Part shown: piece by piece, positions 22,547-32,472 of the stretch
Position numbering within the stretch: position 1 is the stretch's first letter
How the letters are laid out: every line of letters begins with the position of its first letter
Source of the DNA: Tritrichomonas musculus
Lineage: Eukaryota > Parabasalia > Tritrichomonadida > Tritrichomonadidae
NCBI GenBank assembly: GCA_039105265.1
Contig: JAPFFF010000008.1
Location: 5,208,001-5,272,000 of the forward strand
DNA length: 64,000 bases
Direction of reading: 5' to 3'
Position numbers and translations under genes: made by a program
Notes under the pieces: generated by a model
The model's database searches: none
Seen by the model: only the letters and a program-made list of their open reading frames with translations
What the model was told of the DNA's origin: nothing

Positions 22547-23821
22547 TCAAGCTGAGCTAATTAATGAATTGTTCAGAGAAGTGTTCGGATTTTTTTTCAT
22601 TAAGACCACAGCGACAATAACCAAAGCTATGATCAAAACAACTGTAAATGCTGATACAGCAATTAAAATATACAAAAGAGTTTTTTTATTATCATCTTCT
22701 TCATCGTATTTTGTTATGAATTCATAGATTTTATCAATTTCTTGAATACGATGTAACATATTATCATGATTCCATTCATCACCAACTCTTTTCCAGTCAA
22801 CACATTCTACATTATTCCAATGCTTACAAGCATATTCAGGACCAGATGACTGGCAAATTTGATCACCTGGACCGTAAATTGGCTCAAAATTATCTCCTTT
22901 GTAACTAACAATTGCATCCATTCCACTATTGTAAAGAACAAGTGATCTAATAGGAAGTTCTTTTGGCTCCTGTTTAAGCGATCCTTCAACAAGATTAAAC
23001 ATTCTATTTGCTTCTTCTGATAAAAATCCATTTTTAACAAAGAAATCATGTACTTGAGGCGCTGTAACGTTTCCGTATTTAGATAGATCCGAAAAAACAA
23101 CTTGGTCTTTGAAAGCGACATAATTGAGGAACATTGCATGTATTGATGGCATTTTTCTTGTAACACGCGTAGAGTAATTAGTAATTGGTAATGAAGAAAA
23201 TTGCCCTTTAACAAAGAAATCGAATGGTCCAGCACATCCAAAAAATGCCGGAGCACTGAAAATGGCACCTTCAACATGCTTTTTAACCCAACTTTCTGTC
23301 ATTCCTTGAAGAATGAATTGACGAATTACGTGAGTACCGAAACTGTGACCAAGAAGAACAACTTTTTTCCCAGAATCTTGATACGCTTTTTCAATGAGTG
23401 ATTGAAGTTGAGAAAAAAGTTCAGGAGTACCAACTGGATATAAAAACCAATTATATGTAAAAGCAATAAGATCTTTATTTAATGTGTACTTTCTATCTAG
23501 GAAATATCCAGTTAAGGAAGTAAATGGATTTCTTTTTTCGGTGCTGAGAAAAGGAGGAACTTTGAGAGTGAAGTTTGGATTTTGAAAAACATGATTTTCT
23601 GAATCAATTTGTGTTTCTAAAAAATAAGAAATACAATCAGGATATTGCTGAGCAATATCTTTATCAAGCTCGTAAATATGAATTGTTTTTTTATCAGTAT
23701 TACATGTTGGGACAAAACCAGTTAATTCTGCATCAGTTTGAATTCCACCAAAGCCATGAATACAAATTAATGGCCGTTGGAGATTTTGGCAGGCAATAAG
23801 TGAAAAAAAAGTAAAAATCAT
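22547..23821 (-). CDS. LCAT-like lipase/acyltransferase, membrane-anchored
   Basis: 424 residues. A short hydrophobic leader (MIFTFFSLIACQ) looks like a signal peptide cleaved near residue 13. The alpha/beta-hydrolase core has the oxyanion strand PLICIHGFGG (17-26), nucleophile elbow GHSFG (S160), a probable acid D320 in YGPGDQIC and probable His352 in WNHDNML, matching the lecithin:cholesterol acyltransferase/phospholipase family. Several Cys in the extracytoplasmic part (C323, C332, C340) could form disulfides. Residues about 381-408 form a single transmembrane segment followed by a short cytosolic tail KKNPNTSLNN, so this is a type I membrane enzyme on the cell surface or in the endomembrane system. 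Expected activity is transfer or hydrolysis of phospholipid sn-2 acyl groups. Sterol or membrane-lipid acquisition from the environment is a plausible use in a trichomonad. Confidence 0.9.
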   Translation of the reverse strand: MIFTFFSLIACQNLQRPLICIHGFGGIQTDAELTGFVPTCNTDKKTIHIYELDKDIAQQYPDCISYFLETQIDSENHVFQNPNFTLKVPPFLSTEKRNPFTSLTGYFLDRKYTLNKDLIAFTYNWFLYPVGTPELFSQLQSLIEKAYQDSGKKVVLLGHSFGTHVIRQFILQGMTESWVKKHVEGAIFSAPAFFGCAGPFDFFVKGQFSSLPITNYSTRVTRKMPSIHAMFLNYVAFKDQVVFSDLSKYGNVTAPQVHDFFVKNGFLSEEANRMFNLVEGSLKQEPKELPIRSLVLYNSGMDAIVSYKGDNFEPIYGPGDQICQSSGPEYACKHWNNVECVDWKRVGDEWNHDNMLHRIQEIDKIYEFITKYDEEDDNKKTLLYILIAVSAFTVVLIIALVIVAVVLMKKNPNTSLNNSLISSA

Positions 23822-24516
23822 GTTAAGTTTAATTTCATTGAAAAAACAAAAACGATAAAAATCTTTTTCTATTTAAAAAGAGAAAATTCAATAGAAACAA
23901 ATAGAATTTTAATAATTGCAATATATCGTTCAGAATCTATTCACCTTAAGCAACTTACACTAATTAAAAATACAATTTATTTTATGAGAAAATTAAATGA
24001 GATTTTTTAAAAAAATAGTTTATGATAATTTATTGAATGGTAAGAAATGAAAAAAAGAGATATTCACTGATAAATTTATGCATACATAATTATATATAAA
24101 ATGAATATTTTCCTGCCTCGGTATATAAAAAATATTTTTTTATAGTTATATCGAAATTAATATTTCATTCAACAAAAGAATGGGAGAAGCTATGAATAAA
24201 TATTTATAACTCTTTATAAGTATATAATTTTCAATCAACATAATTTGAATTTTGAGATAAATCAAAATCATAATCTAATATTTATAACAAATTTTATATA
24301 TAAAAAGAACATCATTTTTCAAAGCAAATTTAACAAATAAATTTAACGTTTTCGAATTTTGGGCGTTAAAAACATATAAAAATAAATGACTTATTTTTGG
24401 ACTATAATGCTGATTTTGCTGATATTCGTACTATTCAATATTTTCTCAAATTTTGAAAGATAAAAATAAATGACGTGATTTGACGTAATAATTCAATCAC
24501 CTCTCTATTTTTCCAT
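23822..24516. other. Intergenic region between divergent genes
   Basis: 695 bp, AT-rich, holding the promoters of the LCAT-like gene (minus) and the bZIP-like gene (plus). No further gene is supportable. TCACC lies 28 bp before the bZIP-like ATG but does not fully match the trichomonad initiator. Confidence 0.4.
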
Positions 24517-24852
24517 ATGGCTGAAAATAACAAATTAGAACTTCCTATGATGCAAACGCAAAATGCACAATGGAAAAAAAGGCGTGGAAAAAAAGCTTAC
24601 CAAAAAAAACTTGAAGATGAAAATAATCAACTTCAAACAATGATAAAACAATTAATGCTAGATATATCAGCAAAAGAAGCAGAAAATAAAACACTTCTTC
24701 AACAGCTTCAGTTTTTCCAAAAACAATTTGGTATTTCACCTGCTTCAGACCAATCTCAGCAAAATATAACTGATAAAAATGAAACAGATTCTACAAACGA
24801 ACATGAAAATAAAGAAAAATCAAACAGCAATGATTCAGATAACTTTAATTAA
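24517..24852 (+). CDS. Small bZIP-like protein
   Basis: 111 residues. A basic stretch WKKRRGKKAYQKKLEDENNQ (about 19-38) runs directly into a heptad coiled coil LQTMIKQLMLDISAKEAENK and TLLQQLQFFQKQF (about 39-72), the arrangement of a basic leucine zipper. The canonical Asn and Arg of the DNA-binding motif (N-x7-R) are not clearly present, so DNA-binding specificity may differ or the protein may be only coiled-coil. The C-terminal 40 residues are polar and acidic. Trichomonads have several such very short bZIP-like proteins. A transcription-factor role is inference. Confidence 0.75.
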   Translation: MAENNKLELPMMQTQNAQWKKRRGKKAYQKKLEDENNQLQTMIKQLMLDISAKEAENKTLLQQLQFFQKQFGISPASDQSQQNITDKNETDSTNEHENKEKSNSNDSDNFN

Positions 24853-25991
24853 TTTTTCATTTTTCAAAAATTAATTCATGAAATTATAATATATGCATTA
24901 TTTTATTTACGCAATGCCTGCAATTGTTTTAGAAAAAACCGAAGCGGTCGGATATTTTATTAGATTTTTTGAAAATATATTAAATAAAACTATGTTATTG
25001 ATTTATACAATAAAACTGTCTATTGACTATGAAAAATATCGCCCAAATATATTTTAGTATTCTATTTTCATTTTTTTAATTTAATGATGAAATAATTGTT
25101 TATATTGAATCAACTCATAGAATATTTTTAAAGGACAATAATTTCACCATACTATCAGAAAACTCTATTCTGTCAATGTATTTCATACAAACAATGAGGA
25201 TTTATTATAAAAAAAGTAAAATATAATTAAATATCATATTATTTATATTAAAAATATCATCAAAAATTAAGCAGTTTAACTTTTTTGGTTAGGATATTAA
25301 AAAAATTCAAATTTTTGCTTTTCTTTTTTAAAATTGTGAAAAAATGAATTATTACATTTTATCTCGTAAAAACAAATATTTATTTAACTATTATATCTTA
25401 AAATATTTATTTTTTGATTGAGAATCAAAAATAATTAAATATATTCATATTTTATTTTAATACATTTTTCAGAAAATTCATAGAATATATTCTATAATCG
25501 TAGAATTTATTTATACTATTCTTCATAATAAATGAAAAAAAACTTTATAAAAATACACGAAAGAGGTATTTATCAAGTATTATGATATTATTGTACATAT
25601 TTTGATTTTTAAACATTATTGCTTTTTATGGATATATTATTTAAACAAAGATATAGGCATTTGTTCTAAAAAGAATCTCTCAAAAAGCTAGTTCTTAATT
25701 TTCTAAAACGTTTTGATTCTAACAACTGAGACATAGAATATTCTTATCATAAAAATATTCATTTTTTATTTTTCTCTGCACAAGGTTTTTCAATTGAGAA
25801 ATATTATGCCAGAAAAAAATATAAAAAAGCTCATACATCATTTTGATTATTAAGAATTTGTCTTGAAAACGCTAATATTAACATATATTTTTATCATACT
25901 GCATGCATGTTTCGTTATTGAACTACCAGAAGCCATATTACTATTCAAATATTAGATGAAAAAGTTGTTAAAATGAAATAATGTTTATTCT
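24853..25991. other. AT-rich intergenic region
   Basis: 1.14 kb between convergent bZIP-like and FKBP genes, with no open frame of note, no recognised RNA and no clear repeat boundary. It is longer than needed for two 3' ends, so an eroded element may be hidden here, but I see no ends. Confidence 0.4.
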
Positions 25992-26342
25992 TTAGAGAAT
26001 TCTAAGAAGTTCAATTTCAAAAATGAGGGTGGAATTTGCTGGAATAAGGCCAGGGAATCCTTGGTTTCCATATGCGTATTCAGGAGCAATGGTGAACTTT
26101 GAAAGTTCTCCAACTTTCATTGTAGCAACACCTGCGCTCCAACCAGCAATAACACCTTGTCCAACTGTGAATTGAAATTCTTGATTTCTATCACGGGAAG
26201 AATCAAATTTTTTGCCATTTGTTAATGTTCCAACATAATGAACACTAACTTTTTGTCCACGCTTTGGAACTGGTCCTGTTCCTTCGCGAATAATTTCTTT
26301 TGTGACTTTTCCGTCTGTTGTAACATTGATTTGTCCACTCAT
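25992..26342 (-). CDS. FKBP12: FKBP12-type peptidyl-prolyl isomerase
   Basis: 116 residues, a single FKBP domain with no targeting signal, so cytosolic and/or nuclear. The pocket residues are all present: Y36 (HYVG), F46-D47 (KKFDSS), F58, V64-I65, W68 (GVIAGWSAG), Y91 (AYG), I100 and F109 (FEIELL), corresponding to human Y26, F36, D37, F46, V55, I56, W59, Y82, I91 and F99. It should therefore be an active prolyl isomerase able to bind FK506/rapamycin. Relative to FKBP12 it has about 9 extra N-terminal residues. The clean conservation and short length leave little doubt about the family. Confidence 0.96.
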   Translation of the reverse strand: MSGQINVTTDGKVTKEIIREGTGPVPKRGQKVSVHYVGTLTNGKKFDSSRDRNQEFQFTVGQGVIAGWSAGVATMKVGELSKFTIAPEYAYGNQGFPGLIPANSTLIFEIELLRIL

Positions 26343-26762
26343 TTTAGGTGATGTGATATTTTAAAAAAATAACAAACGGCCATCCTACAAAAACTTTTAC
26401 CATTTGACAATTTGTATGAAATCATAAAAGAATGTGTAGGCTCACTAGCATTTTTGACTAATTTTTATATGATTAGATAGATCATATATTGCTATAAATT
26501 AATATTCTAAAAATAGTTCATAAGTATGAATAATAAAGTTTAGATTTGCATTTTAATATTTTTTATTTTATAAAAAACTATTCAAAAAAATTGAAAGAAT
26601 TCTTTCAAAAATATTTGAAAAAAATCTTTCAAAATAATTGAAAAAATTTAGTGAAAAAGGTCGTACAACTGAATTTTTACAGTAACACTCAATGATTGAT
26701 TTATTTAAACTAATTATATATTATAATCCCATTTTACTTTTGTTGGGATTGCAATTTTCATA
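26343..26762. other. Intergenic region
   Basis: 420 bp of AT-rich sequence between FKBP and the dead transposon copy. Around 26580-26645 a roughly 20-bp unit (TTGAAAGAATTCTTTCAAAA-like) recurs three times. No gene. Confidence 0.4.
26349..26356 (-). promoter_or_regulatory. Candidate trichomonad initiator (Inr) of FKBP gene
   Basis: On the minus strand TCACATCA lies 7-14 nt before the FKBP ATG. It fits the T. vaginalis initiator core TCA(+1)-Y-W, with the predicted start A 12 nt before the ATG, a usual distance in trichomonads. It is the only gene here with a clear match, so the assignment is tentative. Confidence 0.35.
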
Positions 26763-27480
26763 ATACCGTCGTCTTGCTTAATTTCGCCCAAATGTGGTTA
26801 AAAAAAATTACCCTTTATTTCAATTTTTTATTTTTCAATTAACTCATTGAAAAAGATAGATAGTGGTCCATCTATTTTTATGAATCAGCTTCCAAGAATT
26901 TATAAAAGAACTGCATATCATAAACATAAAAACGAAACTGAATCAATGCCTCTTGTCATGAATACTTAGAAAAATTGCAAAAGAGGAGAAATGAAAAGAA
27001 TTACAGCGTAAACAAGTATTAATTATAATACTTTAAAAGATTTTCATATAAAATTAAAAGATAATCCAGACTTTGCACCAGGCCACAAACAAATAATACC
27101 AAATAAAAGAATTTTTACAATAGAAGAAGAAAATAATGTAGCTGAATTTATTAAAGAAGAAATTATAAAACCAGGTTATTATTTCTCTGATGATGATTTC
27201 AGAGTGTTAATTATGAACGCATATCTTGAAAAATACTGCGACACCTAGAATATATAACAATTTAATGCATCTGATGGTTACATTTGGGATTTTAAGGACA
27301 TGTACAGAATTTCAACCAAGAAATGACATAATAGAAGACGGCTTGAAAAAAGTTCAATCGAAAGTTCTTTTGTAAATGAAATTCAAAAATTGGAAAAGGA
27401 ATGTGACAATGATTATATAATAGATATTGACAAAACTTTGTGGCAGTTTTGATGAATAATTAAAGAAATGTCATCTTGAC
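26763..27480 (+). pseudogene. Dead, 3'-truncated copy of the DD35D transposon
   Basis: It starts with a degraded terminal repeat (TTCGCCCAAATGTGGTTA at about 26784, then ATTACCCTTT) that matches the TIR of the 4.5-kb element at 45124-49665. An ATG at 26881 opens a frame with NQLPRIYKRTAYHKHKNE, then KNCKRGEMKRI, KQIIPNKRIFTIEEENNVAE, EEIIKPGYYFSDDDFRVLIM and QFNASDGYIWDFKDMYRIST, all clearly homologous to the intact transposase. It is interrupted by stops (near 26968, 27010, 27248, 27325) and ends just after the first catalytic Asp (IIDIDKTLWQF). The rest of the DDE domain and the right TIR are missing. Orientation is opposite to the intact copy. Confidence 0.85.
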
Positions 27481-27808
27481 CATCAATCTTATATGAAATT
27501 TATATAAGATTAGGGAGCAATTTTTTTGGCTCCTGTTTTTCCCCAAAATTAAGGAGTATTTTGAATCTTGAATAGGCATTAAATGCTGATTTTTATAAAT
27601 CAAAACATTATGTATTCATTGTAATTCATAGACATTTTTATTTTTCTCAATAACCTGGTATTTAATCTCATATAATCTATAATTATAGTCATCATTCATC
27701 GACAGTTTAATTCAAGCATTCATCATAAATTTGAAAAATTATTTAAGTTATTTTTTATTCAGTAATTATTAACTATTAATTTAATTTATAAATTAAAATT
27801 TGGAATAT

Positions 27809-28366
27809 TTAATCATCTGGATTAAAGAAAAAAAAATGCTCTCTTTGTTTCTTTTGTTTTGAAACAAGTTTGAGTGATATTGAATCTGGATTAATCATTG
27901 AGTAAAAACTAATAACATCAGTTTTTTCACCTTGTATTAATTTGATTGGACAAATGTCTTCTTCTTCAGCCTTTTTTTGGGGAGGTCTTTCTACTTTCTC
28001 TGAGCCACTTACTTCATCATTATCTCCTTCTTCTTCCTCTTGGGTATATTCAATTTGACTTTCACCTTCTTTTTTATCATATCTATTATTGATATATCTC
28101 GATCTGATATTGGAACCAGAAAAAGGTCCTTGGATATAAGTTTTCATAAATTTTTTTGAATAAGTATCGTTTTCTTTTGATTTCATTTCTATAAAATTAT
28201 TTAAAAGAGTTACATCATTTTCTAATATATAGCCTTTTGCTAATAAACAAAAAAATTTATTTGGACTGCAATCTGGTTGCACACCAATATTTGAGTTTTG
28301 TTTTGTAGTAGTTCAACCTGAATTTTCACGACCATTTATTGTAACTTCTTCACCTAATTCTATTAA
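27809..28366 (-). pseudogene. Gene remnant, acidic protein of unknown family
   Basis: A minus-strand frame ends at 27809 (...KKQREHFFFFNPDD) and reads back to about 28312, where an in-frame TGA interrupts it; beyond the stop the same frame continues as ELGEEVTINGRENSG to about 28360. The part after the stop has no ATG until an internal Met (MKSKENDTYSKKF, about 28184). It includes a Glu-rich stretch (YTQEEEEGDNDEVSGSE) and an ordered C-terminus (EEDICPIKLIQGEKTDVISF). I do not recognise it. The absence of a start, the internal stop and the neighbouring transposon debris point to a broken gene, though translation from the internal Met as a 125-residue protein cannot be excluded. Confidence 0.5.
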
Positions 28367-28405
28367 TTAATTCTTTATAAAAAATGATTTTGTAATTGAC
28401 CTCAT

Positions 28406-28493
28406 AAACTAGGATCAAAAACGATAAGACACCCAAAGGTGAAATTTCATTCAATTTTGACCATATGTGTCTTATCGTTTTTGATCCTAGTTT
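28406..28493. mobile_element. 88-bp palindromic MITE
   Basis: AAACTAGGATCAAAAACGAT begins a 27-bp arm at 28406-28432 that is repeated perfectly in inverse at 28467-28493, separated by a 34-nt loop. Flanking T and A extend the pairing by one and would fit a TA target duplication. It carries no coding capacity. It sits immediately upstream of the gene remnant. A long perfect hairpin of this kind is typical of the smallest TIR elements but could also be an RNA hairpin. Confidence 0.65.
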
Positions 28494-28891
28494 AATATTG
28501 ATAAAACTGTAATTACCATGGAAGGCCATCCGTACAAGGCAAAAGAAGCACTCTAAACAGGGTGTACCGACTCTACTCAACTTTAATGAGACATGTTTAA
28601 TTTTTTTATTTCTTTTTCAAGGCCGCAAATTTTCGCCTCAAAAATATTTGATTGAATAGGACGATAAAATAAAATCTTATGAATTATCAATACAAACATC
28701 GTATCTAAAATTTTTTATAAAAAATCATTATCAATACAAATATTGTTACTATTCATATGCATGAATCTCATTCATAAAGCAACAATAAAAACATTTTAAA
28801 ACGCTTTTTTTTCATCCGCAAAACAAAATTAATAACATTTAAAATTAATTTTAATTTAATACTTTTGTTGTTCAAAGTTGTAAAAAAGATT
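28494..28891. other. Intergenic region downstream of the formin gene
   Basis: 398 bp. The segment 28505-28635 is less AT-rich than its surroundings (GGAAGGCCATCCGTACAAGG; CACTCTAAACAGGGTGTACC) and its frames are open only in short pieces, so it may be old coding debris. No gene is supportable. Confidence 0.35.
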
Positions 28892-31800
28892 TTATTGCAT
28901 GCTTTTACGAACTTTAGCGAATGCTTTGTCGAAATCAGAAGGAACTTCCTTTCCATCTTGATCTTGCATCCTGCTTGTACAAAGAACTCCAACCATTGTA
29001 TTAAGATAGCCTCTCTGGCCTTCGATGGAAGTAGACTCTTCGGCTGGTTTTGCCTTTGGCAAAGCTGGTGATGATGGAGCTTGAACAATTTTAGTTTTGA
29101 GAGAATTGGTTCTGTTTTCTTTGATAGCTCTTGAAAAGTCGGTACCGAAATCGGTAATACATGGAAGGAGGTAACCTGGTCTGAGGAGCTCCTCTTGAAT
29201 TCCATATGACATTTCAATTTCGTTATATTTGCTTTGGACAGAGTTGACTTTCTTCATAGCATCGAAAACTCTTCTTGAGCAAGCTCTAACAAATGGAGTC
29301 CTTCTTCGGCCAGCGAGCATAACTTGAGCATTCTTGAGTTTTTCGTTAATATCGAGCAAATTATATCGAGTAGCTGGTTGCAATTTGCTTATTTCGTTCT
29401 GGAACTCGGTGAAATCGAACTTTTTAGTTTGATCGAGCCTGTAAACGATATAATTGAGGAGTGAAACACCTTTAACACTGCTTTTAGTGCTCTTAAGGTC
29501 TTTCAAATTCATAAGAGAGAAACCTGAGGCACCGCCGTATTTAGTACCACCATTAATGTTATTGGCAATTGAAAGAACAGCGCTGATAACTGCTGGAAGA
29601 GTCTTTGAACCTTGTAATGATTGGATTGCTGAAATAATCTTATCAAGATTTTGCATTGTAATTGTGAAATCATGATCAAATCTATGAAGTTCGATGCTTT
29701 GAGCAACAACATTTCTCCAATCTGGGATTCTATACAATAAAACACCAAGTCTTTCACCATCAGAAAGTGATTTAATGTCACCTGAGAATGATGTAAGATT
29801 TTCAACTTCGACACGACAAACTGGAACATGAAGAAGCCTGTTTAGTGTATCTTCTCCAAGCTTGAATGATTGTGCATTAAGTTCACGAGTAATTGATTCT
29901 GGGGATAATTTTGTTTTAGTAACGATCTTCTTGAATTTCTTTTCTGTTCTTTCACTGATCAATTTTCCAGATGGAATAACACCAACAGCAAAGTAGCGAA
30001 GCAATTCATCTGTATCAACAACACCATTTCCTCCTTGCTTGATAATTGATGAAGCTTCACGCCAAAGTTCTGATTTAGCACAAACTTCTGGTGGGAGTTT
30101 ATCCCATGGGAAGTTAAGGAGTGGCTCAGAAAGTGCAACATTTTCGTGAGTGACTGAACTGACATCAACTGAAGCATTAGAGCCATTAGCGCCATTTACA
30201 TTTGATCCTTCAGCACCTGCTGTGCCATTAGCATCAGATACATTGGATCCTGCAGTACCACTTGCATTAGCTCCTTCAGCACCTGCGCCTGATTGTAATT
30301 TAAGATCTTCAAGATTGATTCCCCTTGTGAAAACTTCTTCATGAGCACCAAATCCAAATTCGGAGAAGAGGGAACCTTGTTTGAGTGCATAAATAATCTT
30401 TGTTTGTATTTCTTTAACTTGATTAAATTCTGCAGTTAATGCAACCCTGTCATCTTTGACTGTTTTAATAGCATGATTAGCATTCGAGTCAATTGCAGAT
30501 CGTTCGTTAATGAGTAAGTTGAGTTGCTTTTCGAGATTATTAAGTGATGTTTGGACAGCTGGACCAGACTTAGCATCACGCGCTGCATTGACATCATTAA
30601 GCATTGATTTAATATCGACTCTATTTTCAGGTAATATTTGATTGACTTCGAGTGGTAATAAATTAATCTTTTGAAGATCAGCAGGAACATAAGAAGCAAG
30701 ATCCATGATGATTTGCTGAGATGCACGAAGCTTTTCATTTTCAGCTTTGACTGCTTCAAGTTCACTTCGAAGTTTTTCTAGTTCTTCGTTAGATTCGCTA
30801 CGAATCTTTTCTTTAATATTTGCTAATTCTTCTTGGCTAACTGCAGCAGCAGCAGATTTGGCTTCAGATAATTCGGTTTTAGCAGCTTCAAGCTCTTCTT
30901 GTGTGGCCTTTAATTGATCTTTAAGAGTGTTAATTTCATTGGTGACATCACCACCATTCCACGATTTACAGAATAATTTGAAGTCTCCATCTGCAACATA
31001 TTCATATTCATTATGAAGATATTGATAACATTGATTGGAATGAATTGATGATTCAGGTGGAATAGCTGGAGATTCAATAACTGTTGTTGGAAGTGCATAT
31101 TCAAAGGCATCAAATGCAATTTCATTGAAATCACGAGATTGATCAGCTGAATCTTTTCTAAGGAACAACAAGAAATTATATATGAATGCATAAAGTCGGT
31201 CAATTATATGGGGCTGATTCCTTTTAATTGAGACAAGATTGAGTAAAATTGCACCAATGGATTTTGGATTTAATTCATTGATAAAGTCTTTTGTTTTTCC
31301 ACATCGGAAAGCTTCGCCGTTAAATAATTGAGTAATTTCAGCTAAATCAGACTTAATACAGTATAAGAAGGCTGGGAGAATTGGACCAAATTGGTTTTGG
31401 ATATCGTTTGGAAGTTTTGTAAGCACTTTGATAAGATCAGACTCAACATAATTGAATATTACATCAATCTTTTCTGGGAAATTGTCAGAAACAGCTGTAT
31501 AGAGACCATTGATAAAAGCCATAAGAACTTCAGATTTAGCTGCTGGGGCTTTGTTATTATCGATAACGTCAGAAAAGACTCTAAATACTCTCCTCTGTTG
31601 ATTAAGTTTAGCAAGTCTTTTGAAAGACTTAACAAGGAATGATGGGCCAGAATCCATGAAAACGTATGGAAGAAGAAGATACAAGAGAGTTTCGAATTGT
31701 GGAAAGTCATATTTGTTTATTCCAGATGTGATAATATCAATACCAGGAATAAAGTATAACATATGGTGGGAACCATTCCTACAATCGACGATAGATTTGA

Positions 31801-32284
31801 GAGCTTTTATTACATCATTAACCTTATCTTCGTTTTTATAAGGGAATGAATGATGGAAATTTTGGGAAAATGCAGTTAATCTGGCTAATTCACGCAAAAG
31901 CAAGATGTGACCTCCAGATGTGCAAAACAGATCAATCCAAGTTAATCTGGCTGTTCGAATGGATATGTTAATTGACTTAATCATTGCATTTGGATCATTT
32001 CCATGTTGAAGTTGTTCAATGATCCATTGTGGTGCAGGAACACGCTTTTCATATTCTTCTTGTGTTCGGATAAATTCAATCTTTTGCTGTACTGACCATC
32101 CATCAAAAACTGATAACTTTTTGCCATGATAGTCGAGTTCTGTTAATAAAGTATTAAATACTTTATTAACTTCTTCTGGCTTTGGATTATCGCTAAGCCT
32201 GTTTGTTGCCACATAAGGAATAAACTGAGGCTCTAATAGGTCTTCAGGCTTTGGGGCCTTTTTGCTTGTATTCGATCTCTTCAT
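28892..32284 (-). CDS. Formin (FH2 actin nucleator) with proline-free FH1 region
   Basis: 1130 residues. Residues about 10-430 form an all-helical region of the GBD/FH3 (diaphanous-type) kind (LEPQFIPYVATNRLSDN; WIDLFCTSGGHILLLRELAR). A coiled coil lies at about 453-525 (LEAAKTELSEAKSAAAAVSQ and following heptads). Residues about 675-715 are a Gly/Ala/Asn/Ser-rich tract (GTAGSNVSDANGTAGAEGSN) where formins normally carry the poly-proline FH1. The FH2 domain runs about 723-1080: FPWDKLPPEV, RLGVLLYRIPDW, AVLSIANNINGG and GGASGFSLMNLKDLKSTKS, the last being the canonical GNxxNGG...GGAxGF signature. The protein should nucleate actin filaments, but recruitment of profilin-actin through FH1 seems impossible. 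Its coding region is GC-richer than its neighbours, suggesting high expression. Confidence 0.93.
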   Translation of the reverse strand: MKRSNTSKKAPKPEDLLEPQFIPYVATNRLSDNPKPEEVNKVFNTLLTELDYHGKKLSVFDGWSVQQKIEFIRTQEEYEKRVPAPQWIIEQLQHGNDPNAMIKSINISIRTARLTWIDLFCTSGGHILLLRELARLTAFSQNFHHSFPYKNEDKVNDVIKALKSIVDCRNGSHHMLYFIPGIDIITSGINKYDFPQFETLLYLLLPYVFMDSGPSFLVKSFKRLAKLNQQRRVFRVFSDVIDNNKAPAAKSEVLMAFINGLYTAVSDNFPEKIDVIFNYVESDLIKVLTKLPNDIQNQFGPILPAFLYCIKSDLAEITQLFNGEAFRCGKTKDFINELNPKSIGAILLNLVSIKRNQPHIIDRLYAFIYNFLLFLRKDSADQSRDFNEIAFDAFEYALPTTVIESPAIPPESSIHSNQCYQYLHNEYEYVADGDFKLFCKSWNGGDVTNEINTLKDQLKATQEELEAAKTELSEAKSAAAAVSQEELANIKEKIRSESNEELEKLRSELEAVKAENEKLRASQQIIMDLASYVPADLQKINLLPLEVNQILPENRVDIKSMLNDVNAARDAKSGPAVQTSLNNLEKQLNLLINERSAIDSNANHAIKTVKDDRVALTAEFNQVKEIQTKIIYALKQGSLFSEFGFGAHEEVFTRGINLEDLKLQSGAGAEGANASGTAGSNVSDANGTAGAEGSNVNGANGSNASVDVSSVTHENVALSEPLLNFPWDKLPPEVCAKSELWREASSIIKQGGNGVVDTDELLRYFAVGVIPSGKLISERTEKKFKKIVTKTKLSPESITRELNAQSFKLGEDTLNRLLHVPVCRVEVENLTSFSGDIKSLSDGERLGVLLYRIPDWRNVVAQSIELHRFDHDFTITMQNLDKIISAIQSLQGSKTLPAVISAVLSIANNINGGTKYGGASGFSLMNLKDLKSTKSSVKGVSLLNYIVYRLDQTKKFDFTEFQNEISKLQPATRYNLLDINEKLKNAQVMLAGRRRTPFVRACSRRVFDAMKKVNSVQSKYNEIEMSYGIQEELLRPGYLLPCITDFGTDFSRAIKENRTNSLKTKIVQAPSSPALPKAKPAEESTSIEGQRGYLNTMVGVLCTSRMQDQDGKEVPSDFDKAFAKVRKSMQ

Positions 32285-32472
32285 TAAAAAATATTCTTAA
32301 TAGAAATTATATTCTACTTTTTGATAAAAATTGAATTGCATAAAAAAAAAATTCTTGGTGTATGTGAAAAAAGTCTCAATTAATTTTTTTAATCGGTGAT
32401 CGGAATGAGCCGTTTACTAATTTTATATGGAGAATCAAAAGTTTTATAATTTTATAATATTTGAATTTATAA

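Noticed and set aside
27809-28282. Complete 157-residue gene
   Set aside because: The first codon of that frame is GTG, which is not expected as a start in a eukaryote, and an in-frame TGA lies just upstream of protein-like sequence, so it is recorded as a remnant.
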